From: an uncultured Luteitalea sp.
Lineage (GTDB): Bacteria > Acidobacteriota > Vicinamibacteria > Vicinamibacterales > Vicinamibacteraceae
Direction: 5' to 3'
Assembly: GCA_934541105.1 (NCBI GenBank)
Contig: CAKTDA010000002.1
Coordinates: 1 to 64,000, forward strand
Length of the DNA stretch: 64,000 nucleotides
Under the pieces are notes generated by a model, which did not search any database, was not told the origin of the DNA, and saw only the letters and a program-made list of their open reading frames with translations. The position numbers and the translations under genes were made by a program. This document shows, in pieces, positions 20,679-28,712 of this stretch (its first letter is position 1; each line of letters begins with the position of its first letter).

Positions 20679-22445
20679 TCAGAACCCGCGGACGACCGGC
20701 AGCACGATCGCGCTCGGGCGGTCCGCCGAGTGGTGGATCACCTGCGCCGCGACGCGTGGCCGCGTGCCCTTGCCGAGCGGATCGCCCGTGTTCAGGTTGC
20801 GGTCGAACTGCGGGAAGTTGCTCGACGTGACGTCCACGCGGATGCGGTGGCCCGGCTGGAACACGAGCGCGGTGCCGACCATGTCGATCTCGTAGCGGTA
20901 CGGCTGACCGGGCGTGAGCAGCGCTGGCTTGTCGAGCCCGTCGCGGAAGCGCGCACGCAGGATGCCCTCCGCCATCGGATACGCCTTGCCGTCCGGATGG
21001 ACGTCCACGAGCTTCACCATCCAGTCGGTATCGCGGCCGTCTGTCGTCGCGTGCAGGTCCATCCTGACCGGGCCGGCAATCGTCACGGGCGCGGTCAGCG
21101 GCTCGCTCGTGAAGCGGACGATGTCCTTTCGTGCGTCGAGCGGGGCCTGATCGACGGGGCCCGCCGTCGTCGGCGCGCCGCAGCAGTTGTTGCCGCCCGT
21201 CGTCGGTACCGGATCGTTCGGGTCGTACCGGTACGTCGTCGAGCCGTCGCCTGCGGGTGCGGTCGGCGCCAGGCGTCCACCCGGCTGCAGGTACCACTTC
21301 GTGTATGTCGTGCCGGGCACCGGCCAGTCCTGCTCGCCGCGCCACCTGTTCACACCCATGTAGAAGATCTGCACCGGCGGCTCGGTGTCGATGCCGTTGG
21401 CCACGCCCTTCAGGTGGAAGTCGTGCCACCGCCGTTCGTAGTCGAACAGCGTGCGGTCGGCCTCGGGACCGAAGTCGAGGTCGCCGAACTTGCGCGACGG
21501 TCCATGGCCCCACGGGCCGATCACCATGCGCGACAGGGCTCGCGCGCGCGGGTCCGCCGCGTGCGTGCGGGCGCCGACGAAGCCGTTGATCGTGCCTGCA
21601 AGGAAGATGTCGAACCAGCCGCCCTGGGTCATCACCGGCACGCGGACGCGCTCGAAGTCCTCCTCGTCGCTGATCGCCTTCCAGTACGCGTCGTAGCTCT
21701 CGTGCGCCAGCCAGTCGCGCCAGTGCTGCACCGGATGCTGGAACGCACGCTCGTCCATCGTCTCGAGCGGCAGGTGCTTCAGCAGCGTCTCGTAGCGCAG
21801 TTCGGGCGCCGCGTCCGGGCCGGTGAAGTACAGCTGCGGCTGCATGATGCGGAAGGGCATGCGCACCACGCCCCAGCCGAAGTTGAACGCCAGGCGGAAC
21901 GCGCCGCCGTGCGTGATCCAGTTGGCATAGAGATTGGTGGACGCGACCGCCGGGAAGGCCGCCACGAGGCTCGGCGGCTGCTCACCAAGCGTCGCCCACT
22001 GCACATGACCCAGGTAGCTGCCGCCCTGCGTGGCGACCTTGCCGTTCGACCAGGGCTGCTTCGCGGCCCACTCGATGACGTCGTGCCCGTCTCGGGCCTC
22101 GGCGCGGAAGGGATCCCAGGCGCCGTCGCTCTCGTAGCGTCCGCGCACGTCCGTATTGACCATCGCGTACCCCATGCGCGCGAGCGTGATCAGCCGGTCG
22201 TGCACGCCGACGTTCTCGCGCTGCACGCCGTACGGCGTCCGCACGACGATCGTCGGGAACCGGCCCTCCCGCGATGGACGATACACGTCGGCATACAGCG
22301 TGACGCCGTCCCGCATGGCAATCGCACGATGGTGATCGATCAGGATGCGCTCGGTGGGCTGCGACGCAACGGCCTGCGCCAGCAGCATGCCGGTGACCAT
22401 GACGAGGCTGGTGAACACGCGGACTCCTTGGCGAAGCGCGGCCAC
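20679..22445 (-). CDS. Exported CocE/NonD-type hydrolase (X-Pro dipeptidyl-peptidase fold)
   Basis: 588 residues with a signal peptide (about 1-29). N-terminal alpha/beta-hydrolase domain: VRTPYG, DVRGRYESDGAWDPF and nucleophile TQGGSYLGHVQW (Ser about 138). The C-terminal jelly-roll X-Pro_dipeptidase_C domain (about 330-585) includes DWMVKLVDVHPDGKAY and the end motif HHSADRPSAIVLP. Relatives are cocaine esterase, glutaryl-7-ACA acylase and many uncharacterised hydrolases, so activity on an ester or amide is expected but the substrate is not known. No clear Shine-Dalgarno. Confidence 0.9.
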   Translation of the reverse strand: MAALRQGVRVFTSLVMVTGMLLAQAVASQPTERILIDHHRAIAMRDGVTLYADVYRPSREGRFPTIVVRTPYGVQRENVGVHDRLITLARMGYAMVNTDVRGRYESDGAWDPFRAEARDGHDVIEWAAKQPWSNGKVATQGGSYLGHVQWATLGEQPPSLVAAFPAVASTNLYANWITHGGAFRLAFNFGWGVVRMPFRIMQPQLYFTGPDAAPELRYETLLKHLPLETMDERAFQHPVQHWRDWLAHESYDAYWKAISDEEDFERVRVPVMTQGGWFDIFLAGTINGFVGARTHAADPRARALSRMVIGPWGHGPSRKFGDLDFGPEADRTLFDYERRWHDFHLKGVANGIDTEPPVQIFYMGVNRWRGEQDWPVPGTTYTKWYLQPGGRLAPTAPAGDGSTTYRYDPNDPVPTTGGNNCCGAPTTAGPVDQAPLDARKDIVRFTSEPLTAPVTIAGPVRMDLHATTDGRDTDWMVKLVDVHPDGKAYPMAEGILRARFRDGLDKPALLTPGQPYRYEIDMVGTALVFQPGHRIRVDVTSSNFPQFDRNLNTGDPLGKGTRPRVAAQVIHHSADRPSAIVLPVVRGF

Positions 22446-22530
22446 GAAGCTCGTCGGGTCGCGGTTGACGCGGGCATCCTACGCCGGCAGGATGAGGGGG
22501 CTCAACCCCGACCCCGCGGGGCCCATCCTG

Positions 22531-23613
22531 ATGCGCTCATTCACCTGCACGATTCTCTTCGCTGCCACGCTGGCGCTCGGCGCCGGCTGCTCGGCCCCCA
22601 CCCCGCCACCTTCCAGCGGAGGCGACACTCCCCCACCGGCCGCTCCGGAGCCCTCAGAGGCGCAGCCGGACGCGACGACGACGGCCGGGGATCGCATCCG
22701 GCTGATCATCGACACCGACGCCAACAACGAACTGGACGACCAGCACGCACTCGCGTACGTGCTGCTGAGCGGCGATGCGTTCGCGGTCGAAGGCATCACG
22801 GTGAACGCGACGCGCGGCGGCGGTGACGTGCAGGAGCAACTGACCGAGGCGCGGCGTGTGCTCGCGCTGACCACGCTCGAGGGGCGGATCCCGCTTCTCG
22901 CCGGCGCGAACGGCTCGTTCGAGGCCATCCGGCCGCACCTCGACGATCCGGAGTTCGACGGCGCGGAGGCGGTGGACTTCATCATCGAGCGGGCGCATGC
23001 TGCGAGCGACGCCAGGCTCGTGCTGCTGCCCATCGGCAAGCTCACGAACGTCGCGCTGGCGCTCGCGAAGGACCCGGCAATCGCCTCGAAGATCCGCATC
23101 GTGTGGCTCGGCTCGAACTATCCGGAGCCCGGCGAGTACAACCAGGAGAACGACCTGGAGTCGGTCCGCTACGTCCTGCAGCAGAATGTGCCGTTCGAGA
23201 TCGCCACCGTGCGCTACGGCGCCGGCACGGGCACCGATGCCGTGCGGGTGACGCGCGCGGAGATCGAATCGCGCATGAAGGGGCTCGGCCCGCAAGCCGC
23301 CAGGCCGGTCACGGGACGACACGGCGGCACGTTCCGGACGTTTGGCGACTACTCGGTGAACCTCTTCGCGCACATCACGCTTGATGGCACGCCGCCCTCG
23401 CGCGCGCTCTACGACGTCGCCGCGGCGGCGATCCTGAAGAACCCGTACTGGGCGCGGCGCCAGGAGCAGCCCGCACCGGAACTCGTGGGCGAGCACTGGA
23501 TCGATCGCCCCCGCAACGCGCGGCGCGTGACGATCTGGACCAACTTCAAGCGCGACGCCATCGTCAACGACCTGCTGCAGACGCTGGCGACCCCCATCCT
23601 CGCGACGCCGTAG
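22531..23613 (+). CDS. Nucleoside-hydrolase-like lipoprotein
   Basis: 360 residues. Signal sequence with a lipobox-like LALGAGC end, then a proline/serine-rich linker (about 22-52), then an inosine-uridine nucleoside hydrolase fold. DTDANNELDDQHA corresponds to the calcium-binding DTDxGxDD signature but carries NN and E substitutions. PIGKLTNVALAL and EYNQENDLES match the later family motifs. Characterised members cleave the N-glycosidic bond of ribonucleosides; the altered signature makes exact activity uncertain. ATG 22531 is chosen because it starts the signal sequence. Convergent with the TPR gene at 23671. Confidence 0.8.
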   Translation: MRSFTCTILFAATLALGAGCSAPTPPPSSGGDTPPPAAPEPSEAQPDATTTAGDRIRLIIDTDANNELDDQHALAYVLLSGDAFAVEGITVNATRGGGDVQEQLTEARRVLALTTLEGRIPLLAGANGSFEAIRPHLDDPEFDGAEAVDFIIERAHAASDARLVLLPIGKLTNVALALAKDPAIASKIRIVWLGSNYPEPGEYNQENDLESVRYVLQQNVPFEIATVRYGAGTGTDAVRVTRAEIESRMKGLGPQAARPVTGRHGGTFRTFGDYSVNLFAHITLDGTPPSRALYDVAAAAILKNPYWARRQEQPAPELVGEHWIDRPRNARRVTIWTNFKRDAIVNDLLQTLATPILATP

Positions 23614-23624
23614 GGAAGTGGTGT

Positions 23625-23657
23625 CGATTCGTAGCCGTCGACCTTCAGGTCGACGGT
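23625..23657 (+). repeat. 33-bp palindromic repeat, copy A
   Basis: CGATTCGTAG followed by a 22-bp perfect inverted repeat (23635-23656; 10-bp arms CCGTCGACCT/AGGTCGACGG around TC) and T. It lies between convergent genes. An inverted copy with one difference is at 32218-32250. Confidence 0.85.
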
Positions 23658-23670
23658 CAACTCCCCAACC

Positions 23671-24618
23671 TCACCGCGCGCGCGGCATGCGCGCCAGTTC
23701 CACCTCCGCGGCAATGAATCCCCTCGCGGCCCATCCGGGCGTCGCCGTGACCTGCTCGTAGATCCGGCGCGCGAACGCCGTGTCGCCTCGCAGCAGGTGC
23801 CATGTGCCGACGCCGTAGCCGTGCCACACGAGCGCGAAGTGTTCGCGCGGGTCCAGCAGCGCCGCCATCGGCTCCGCCCCCTTGTAGGCGAGCAACCGCC
23901 GCAGCGTGTGACGCTCGTCGAACACCTGCATGCCCGGCGTGATTGACTGCAGCACGGCAGCCGCCTCGGCTTGCCGTCCCGCGCGCATAGACGCAAGCCA
24001 CAGCCAGTCAGCCGCGACGACGCGCGCATCGTCGGTCGTCGCACGCCGATACGACGTACGCAGGGCGTCGGCAGCACCCGCGAAGTCTCCCTGGAGGTAC
24101 CTGACCACGCCGAGGTGCCGCCAGATCTCGAACTGCAGCGTCACGCCAGGACCGGCGGGGTTGGCAACGACGCTCCGCTCGGGAACGTCGGCCGCACGGC
24201 TCGTCAGCGCGGCGGCCCGTTCGAGGTCGGCTCTCGCCAACGCGAACTCGCGCCTGACGATGAGGGCCTCGCCGCGGTGGCGGAACGCGGCGGCGCGTGT
24301 GGCATCGAGGGCGATGGCCTTGTCGTACCACGCGACGGCCTCGCGATACCTGGACGTCAGCGCGTGGATGCGACCCACGCGCTCGATGGACGCCGCATCG
24401 CGCATGTCGACGCGCTCGAGCGCGATCCGCAGCTGATGCGCCTGCTGCACCGCCGCAGGGCCGGTCGATTCCACGCGATGGAACGGCTTCCCCGAGATCG
24501 ATCGCGCTTCGGGCTCGCGCGTCTGCGCCCACGGTGAGGCGGCAAGCGCGATCGACAGCGCGACGCCGATTCCGATGCGGCGTGACGTCACCTGCCTCCG
24601 GCGCGACAGCGTGTCCAT
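23671..24618 (-). CDS. Exported TPR-like protein, paralogue 1
   Basis: 315 residues. N-terminal basic segment and hydrophobic signal sequence (to about residue 32), then helical TPR-like repeats (YREAVAWYDKAIALDATRAAAFRHRGEALI, split here only for description, at about 95-125). It ends in a conserved C-terminal block also present in the paralogue at 25558. Shared motifs include YLQGDF, ADWLW, LAYKG, the WHGYGVG/TQGYGVA position and FIAAE(V/A)(E/D)LAR. GAGGA about 8 nt before ATG 24618. Divergent from an exported SDR gene. No enzymatic motif; probably a periplasmic interaction protein. Confidence 0.72.
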   Translation of the reverse strand: MDTLSRRRQVTSRRIGIGVALSIALAASPWAQTREPEARSISGKPFHRVESTGPAAVQQAHQLRIALERVDMRDAASIERVGRIHALTSRYREAVAWYDKAIALDATRAAAFRHRGEALIVRREFALARADLERAAALTSRAADVPERSVVANPAGPGVTLQFEIWRHLGVVRYLQGDFAGAADALRTSYRRATTDDARVVAADWLWLASMRAGRQAEAAAVLQSITPGMQVFDERHTLRRLLAYKGAEPMAALLDPREHFALVWHGYGVGTWHLLRGDTAFARRIYEQVTATPGWAARGFIAAEVELARMPRAR

Positions 24619-24643
24619 GATGCAGTCCTCAGGATTGCCAGAG

Positions 24644-24655
24644 AGCATGCCACGA
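24644..24655. promoter_or_regulatory. Shared 12-mer in TPR/SDR intergenic region 1
   Basis: AGCATGCCACGA, containing palindrome GCATGC, occurs here and at 26537-26548, in each case between a TPR gene and a divergent SDR gene. It may be an operator, or sequence preserved from the duplication. Confidence 0.4.
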
Positions 24656-24673
24656 AATCAGGCCTGCCACGCG

Positions 24674-24679
24674 TATCAT
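24674..24679 (+). promoter_or_regulatory. Candidate -10 (TATCAT) for SDR paralogue 1
   Basis: TATCAT ends 7 nt before ATG 24687. It overlaps the alternative ATG at 24678, which favours the downstream start. Confidence 0.45.
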
Positions 24680-24686
24680 GCGGCCC

Positions 24687-25574
24687 ATGCGCACACCGCT
24701 GCTCGCCTGTCTGGCACTGGCGCTCGCGCTGGCTCCGGCCGAGGCCCAGCCAGCCCGTCCCGCCCCGGCTCCCGCCGATCCGGCCGCACGCATCGTGCTC
24801 GTCACCGGATCCACCGACGGCCTCGGGCGCGAACTCGCACGCCGCCTCGCCGCCGACGGTGCGCACGTCATCGTCCATGGCCGAAACGAAGCCCGCGGGC
24901 GGGCTGTGGTCGAGGAGATCGCGAAGGCAGGCAAGGGCTCGGCCCGCTTCTACGCGGCCGACTTCGCGTCGCTCGCCGAGGTGCGCAACCTTGCCGACGC
25001 GATCAGCCGCGACTACGAGCGGCTCGACCTGCTCGTGAACAACGCCGGCATCTTCCTGCGCGACGATCGGCAGGTGAGCAAGGACGGCCACGAACTGACG
25101 TTCGCGGTCAACTATCTCGCAGGCTACCTGCTCACGCACCGGCTGCTGCCACTGATCGAGAAGGGCAGGTCGCCGCGCATCGTCAACGTCTCGTCGCGCA
25201 GCGCGGCACCCATCGACTTCGCGGACGTGATGCTCGAGCGCGGCTACACGGGCTATCGCGCCTACAGCCAGAGCAAGCTCGCGCAGGTGATGTTCACCGT
25301 GGACCTGGCCGCCGAACTCGCGCCGCGCGTCGTCGTGCAGGCGGTCCACCCGGCGACCGGCATGGACACGTCGATGATCACGTCACTCGGCATGACGCCA
25401 CGCAGCACCGTGAGCGAAGGCGCAGATGCGGTGATGCACGCCATCGCGACCGATGGGCCGAGCGGTAGCTACTTCCTCGGCCAGACGGTCGCCGCGCCGC
25501 ATGCCCAGGCGGCCGACGCCGATGCACGCCGCCAGTTGCGCGAGGTGAGCCGGCGCCTCACCGGACTGCCGTGA
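24687..25574 (+). CDS. Short-chain dehydrogenase/reductase with signal peptide, paralogue 1
   Basis: 295 residues. A cleavable-looking signal peptide (residues 1-20, ending APAEAQ) and a Pro/Ala linker precede a full SDR domain: TGSTDGLG cofactor loop from residue 40, NNAG, active-site Ser in NVSSRS, and YxxxK as Tyr193/Lys197. It resembles retinol-dehydrogenase-like SDRs. NAD(P)-linked oxidoreductases are rarely exported, so either the cofactor is held in the periplasm or the N-terminus is an anchor. The 3' end overlaps the convergent TPR paralogue by 17 bp. Part of a duplicated module with 25558-27460. Confidence 0.88.
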   Translation: MRTPLLACLALALALAPAEAQPARPAPAPADPAARIVLVTGSTDGLGRELARRLAADGAHVIVHGRNEARGRAVVEEIAKAGKGSARFYAADFASLAEVRNLADAISRDYERLDLLVNNAGIFLRDDRQVSKDGHELTFAVNYLAGYLLTHRLLPLIEKGRSPRIVNVSSRSAAPIDFADVMLERGYTGYRAYSQSKLAQVMFTVDLAAELAPRVVVQAVHPATGMDTSMITSLGMTPRSTVSEGADAVMHAIATDGPSGSYFLGQTVAAPHAQAADADARRQLREVSRRLTGLP

Positions 25575-26496
25575 TCCTTGCGAGATCGGCTTCCGCGGCA
25601 ATGTAGCCGAACGCATTCCAGCCGCTGCCGGCCGTGATCTGCTCCAGCAACCGCCGGGCGCGATCCGTGTCGCCGGTCACCAGGTAGTAGTTCGCGACGC
25701 CGTATCCCTGCGTCGCGATCGTCGTCGGATCGTTCGTGCCCGGCGCGAGCAGCGCCTCGGGCTTCTCGAGGCCCTTGTACATCAGCAGCCGGCGGTGGTA
25801 CGCGGTGTTCTCCTGGACGTCCATTGCCGGCGTGATCCGCTCGAGCAGCTTCGCGGCCTCGCCGCGGCGCCCCTGCCGCATGAGGGTCATCCACAACCAG
25901 TCCGTCGCCGCGACGACCGCGTCGTCGTTCTTCGACACGCGCAGGCAGTCGCGCCACGCGTCGGCCGCGCGGTCGTAGGTGCCCTGCAGGTAGTACGCGA
26001 GCCCCAGGTGATACCAGACGTTGAACGCGTTCGTCGTCCGCGGCGTGGGCGGTGAGTTCGGTGCGAGGTCCGGCTCGACGCGGTCCGGTCGTCCCTCCAT
26101 CAGCGCGGCAGCCCGTTCGAGATCCTCCCGCGCGAGATCGAACTTGCGAATCGTGATGTAGCGGTGACCGCGATGGCGGTACATCCGCGAGTCGTCGGGA
26201 TACCGCGCAATGCCCCGTGTGAACCAGTCGATTGCCTCGTGATAGCGCCAGAGGTACGCGTGCCGCCGGCCGATTGTGATCATCGTCTCGGGCTCTGTGG
26301 TGGACGTCACCGACATGGCAATCGCGAGCTGCTCCTCGAGCGCCTGCCGGTTCGGGATCGGATCGGGCGGCAGCAACAGCGTGCCTGTCAGCGATCGGAC
26401 CTCGGCTGCGCGTGGCTCCACCTGCGCTTCGGCTGCCGACGCCAACGGCGCCACCAGCAGCAAAGTCAACAGCAGGCGAGGCACTCGCATCATCAT
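25558..26496 (-). CDS. Exported TPR-like protein, paralogue 2
   Basis: 312 residues. Starts with three consecutive ATGs (26496, 26493, 26490); GGAGGAG lies 4-10 nt upstream. Signal peptide to about residue 25 (ending SAAEAQ). TPR-like helices include YHEAIDWFTRGIARYPDDS and FDLAREDLERAAAL. It is homologous along its length to 23671-24618: YLQGTYDRAADAW, ATDWLWM, ERITPAMDVQENT, LLMYKG, YGVANYYLVTGDT, FGYIAAEADLARI. Divergent from SDR paralogue 2. Function unknown. Confidence 0.74.
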   Translation of the reverse strand: MMMRVPRLLLTLLLVAPLASAAEAQVEPRAAEVRSLTGTLLLPPDPIPNRQALEEQLAIAMSVTSTTEPETMITIGRRHAYLWRYHEAIDWFTRGIARYPDDSRMYRHRGHRYITIRKFDLAREDLERAAALMEGRPDRVEPDLAPNSPPTPRTTNAFNVWYHLGLAYYLQGTYDRAADAWRDCLRVSKNDDAVVAATDWLWMTLMRQGRRGEAAKLLERITPAMDVQENTAYHRRLLMYKGLEKPEALLAPGTNDPTTIATQGYGVANYYLVTGDTDRARRLLEQITAGSGWNAFGYIAAEADLARITAVR

Positions 26497-26536
26497 CGAT
26501 CTCCTCCATCGACTCCGCGTGACAGATGTGGGCGGT

Positions 26537-26548
26537 AGCATGCCACGA
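26537..26548. promoter_or_regulatory. Shared 12-mer in TPR/SDR intergenic region 2
   Basis: Second copy of AGCATGCCACGA, 27 bp before the SDR start and 41 bp from the TPR start. Confidence 0.4.
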
Positions 26549-26562
26549 GACGCGCGCTCGCG

Positions 26563-26568
26563 TAAGAT
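26563..26568 (+). promoter_or_regulatory. Candidate -10 (TAAGAT) for SDR paralogue 2
   Basis: TAAGAT ends 7 nt before ATG 26576, the same spacing as in paralogue 1. Confidence 0.45.
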
Positions 26569-26575
26569 CCGGCGC

Positions 26576-27460
26576 ATGCGACACCTGTTCACGGTTCTCG
26601 CCCTCGGCCTTGGCCTCCTCGTCTCGGGCACGGCACTCGCTCAGGTGCGCCCTGCCTCGAACCAGCGCGTCGCGCTGGTCACCGGCTCCACCGACGGCCT
26701 CGGCCGTGAAGTGGCACGACGGCTTGCGGCCGAAGGCACCCACGTGATCGTCCACGGCCGGAACGCCGAGCGAGGCAAGGCCGTCGTCGACGAGATCACG
26801 AGGGCCGGCAAGGGGTCGGCGCGCTTCTACGCCGCCGATTTCGCGTCGCTCGCTGAAGTGCGCCGCCTCGCCGACGAGATCCTGCGCGACTACGACCGCC
26901 TCGACCTGCTCGTCAACAACGCCGGCGTCTTCGTACGCGACGCGGAACGAAAGATCAGTGCCGACGGGCACGAGATGCACATGGCGGTGAACTATCTCGC
27001 GGGCTTCCTCCTCACGCACCGCCTGCTGCCGCGGCTCGAGAAGGGGCGCTCGCCTCGCATCGTCAACGTGTCGTCGCTGGCGGCAAGCCCCATCGACTTC
27101 GACGATGTGATGATCACGAAGGGCTACAGCGGCAATCGCGGCTACGGGCAGAGCAAGCTGGCGCAGGTGCTGTTCACGAAGGATCTCGCCGAGTCGCTGA
27201 AGCCGAAGGGGATCCTCGTCTACGCCCTGCACCCGGCGACCTACATGGACACGACCATGGTGCGGACCGGCGGGATGACGCCTCGCAGCACGGTGGACGA
27301 GGGCGCGACCGCGACGATGCACGCGATCTCGACGACGACCGATCCGAGCGGCACGTTCTTCAACGGGCTGAAGGTCGGCACGCCGAATGCCCAGGCCAAC
27401 GACGCCGAGGCCCGGCGCAAGCTGCGCGAGCTGAGCGCGAAGCTCACGGGCGTGTCGTAG
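26576..27460 (+). CDS. Short-chain dehydrogenase/reductase with signal peptide, paralogue 2
   Basis: 294 residues. Signal peptide ending SGTALAQ (about residue 23), then the SDR domain: TGSTDGLG from residue 36, NNAG, Ser in NVSSLA, Tyr190 and Lys194 in YGQSK. It is clearly a paralogue of 24687-25574, sharing for example GKGSARFYAADFASLAEVR and the block YLAG.LLTHRLLP. The protein ends with the same LRELSAKLTG motif (LREVSRRLTG in paralogue 1). Substrate unknown. Convergent with the PIG-L gene; a GTAG-headed element fills the gap. Confidence 0.88.
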   Translation: MRHLFTVLALGLGLLVSGTALAQVRPASNQRVALVTGSTDGLGREVARRLAAEGTHVIVHGRNAERGKAVVDEITRAGKGSARFYAADFASLAEVRRLADEILRDYDRLDLLVNNAGVFVRDAERKISADGHEMHMAVNYLAGFLLTHRLLPRLEKGRSPRIVNVSSLAASPIDFDDVMITKGYSGNRGYGQSKLAQVLFTKDLAESLKPKGILVYALHPATYMDTTMVRTGGMTPRSTVDEGATATMHAISTTTDPSGTFFNGLKVGTPNAQANDAEARRKLRELSAKLTGVS

Positions 27461-27489
27461 CAACCAACGGGACGGGCTCCCTCTCGTAT

Positions 27490-27527
27490 CTCGGGCTCAC
27501 CGAGTCGCTCGCCGGCGGCGCCCCTAC
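27490..27527 (-). repeat. GTAG-headed element, copy 3
   Basis: On the minus strand it begins GTAGGGGCG, like copies 1 and 2, and ends with a CTCGG/CCGAG hairpin. Its first TAG (27526-27524) is the stop codon of the PIG-L gene. It lies between convergent genes. Confidence 0.6.
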
Positions 27528-28525
27528 CTGACTGTGGCGTGCTGCCGCAGGTACTCCGTCACCGCGTCGGGCGGTACGGCAATGTGGTGGAACGCTTCGG
27601 CATAGGTCAGCCCGTGCGGGGCGCCCGCCTCGCGATCGCGGTCGAGCACGAACTGCCGGATGTACTCGCGGTTGGCCGTGCGGTCATCGTCGCCAAGCAG
27701 CGGCAGCCGCCGCCCCTCCGCCGCAAGCCGCGCGCGCAGGCGCTGCCCATTCTCGCCCGCCGGCCCCTGCGCGACGTTCTCGAGGTTCACGTCGATCTTC
27801 CGCTCGACCCAGGGCGCGATGTCCACGATCCGGTTCACGCGCTGCTGGAACCGCGCGAAGTAGTACTTCTCGCGCACCGCGTGCGGCGCGAGTCCTGCCG
27901 CGAAGTGCTCGGGGTAGTCCTTGCGACCGCCGGCCATCCACGCCGCAGCCTCGACGCAGCGGCTCGTCACGACGTGATCGGGATTCTCCTCGTAGGCACC
28001 CCACGGGTCATAGGTCACGACGATGTCGGCCTTGAGCAGACGGAAGAGGAAGATGAACCGCTGGCGCAGTTCGGCCCACGCGATGTTGTCCATCATGTGG
28101 TTGTTGTAGTTCAGGTCGAACGTGCGGGTGGCCCCGATTGCCTTGCCGACGGCCTCCGAGTCGCGCCAGTTGGCCATCACGGTCTCGGCATGGGAACCCG
28201 GTCCCGCCATGTCGTCGTTGGTGACGCGGATCACGTAAGCGGTCGCACCCTCGTCGATCAGCTTCAGCACCGTGCCGGCAGCAAACAGCGGGATGTCGTC
28301 GGCGTGCGGCTGCACGGCAACGACGACCTGCCCTGCACGCGGCTTGCCCTCGCGCGGCCGCTCGATCACGAGCGGTTCGTGCGCGTCGAACTGCCGCAGC
28401 GGCGGCCCTGTCGGCGCCACCGGCGCAGCGCCCTGCACCGCTGCCGACTGGCCCCGAAGTCGCGTTGTCATACTGCCTGCCAGAATCGACGTTGTCGTCG
28501 CGTGCAGGAACCGTCGTCTGTCCAT
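27524..28525 (-). CDS. Tat-exported PIG-L/LmbE family deacetylase
   Basis: 333 residues. Starts MDRRRFLHA, a twin-arginine motif followed by a hydrophobic stretch, so probably exported folded. The PIG-L domain shows VVAVQPHADDIPLFAAG, the zinc-binding HxDD motif, then VTNDD, RTFDLNYNNHMMDN and an H-containing ADYPWG-like DPWGAYEENPDHV block with Asp/His ligands. The family removes N-acetyl groups from sugars or sugar conjugates, with zinc. GAGGAG lies about 5 nt upstream of ATG 28525. Expressed toward the SDR gene and divergent from the Oar-like receptor gene. Confidence 0.88.
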   Translation of the reverse strand: MDRRRFLHATTTSILAGSMTTRLRGQSAAVQGAAPVAPTGPPLRQFDAHEPLVIERPREGKPRAGQVVVAVQPHADDIPLFAAGTVLKLIDEGATAYVIRVTNDDMAGPGSHAETVMANWRDSEAVGKAIGATRTFDLNYNNHMMDNIAWAELRQRFIFLFRLLKADIVVTYDPWGAYEENPDHVVTSRCVEAAAWMAGGRKDYPEHFAAGLAPHAVREKYYFARFQQRVNRIVDIAPWVERKIDVNLENVAQGPAGENGQRLRARLAAEGRRLPLLGDDDRTANREYIRQFVLDRDREAGAPHGLTYAEAFHHIAVPPDAVTEYLRQHATVR

Positions 28526-28712
28526 CTGCGCTCCTCGTTGTGGCTCGCGCACAAGGGTACTCGGAAGCGGCACCGCCAGCTCGGCCGGAACGTGAATGCG
28601 TAACCAAACGCGCAGGTACGAACCGTTTGCCACCTGCTCGTCAACGGCATAGGATGGCCGGGTTCACACCGCACGGGATCACGTCGATCCCACGATTCGG
28701 AGAGGCCTCGTC

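Noticed and set aside
28600..28712. Riboswitch or operator before the Oar-like receptor
   Set aside because: The gap holds only a plausible GGAGAGG ribosome-binding site; no conserved structured RNA motif could be found by eye.
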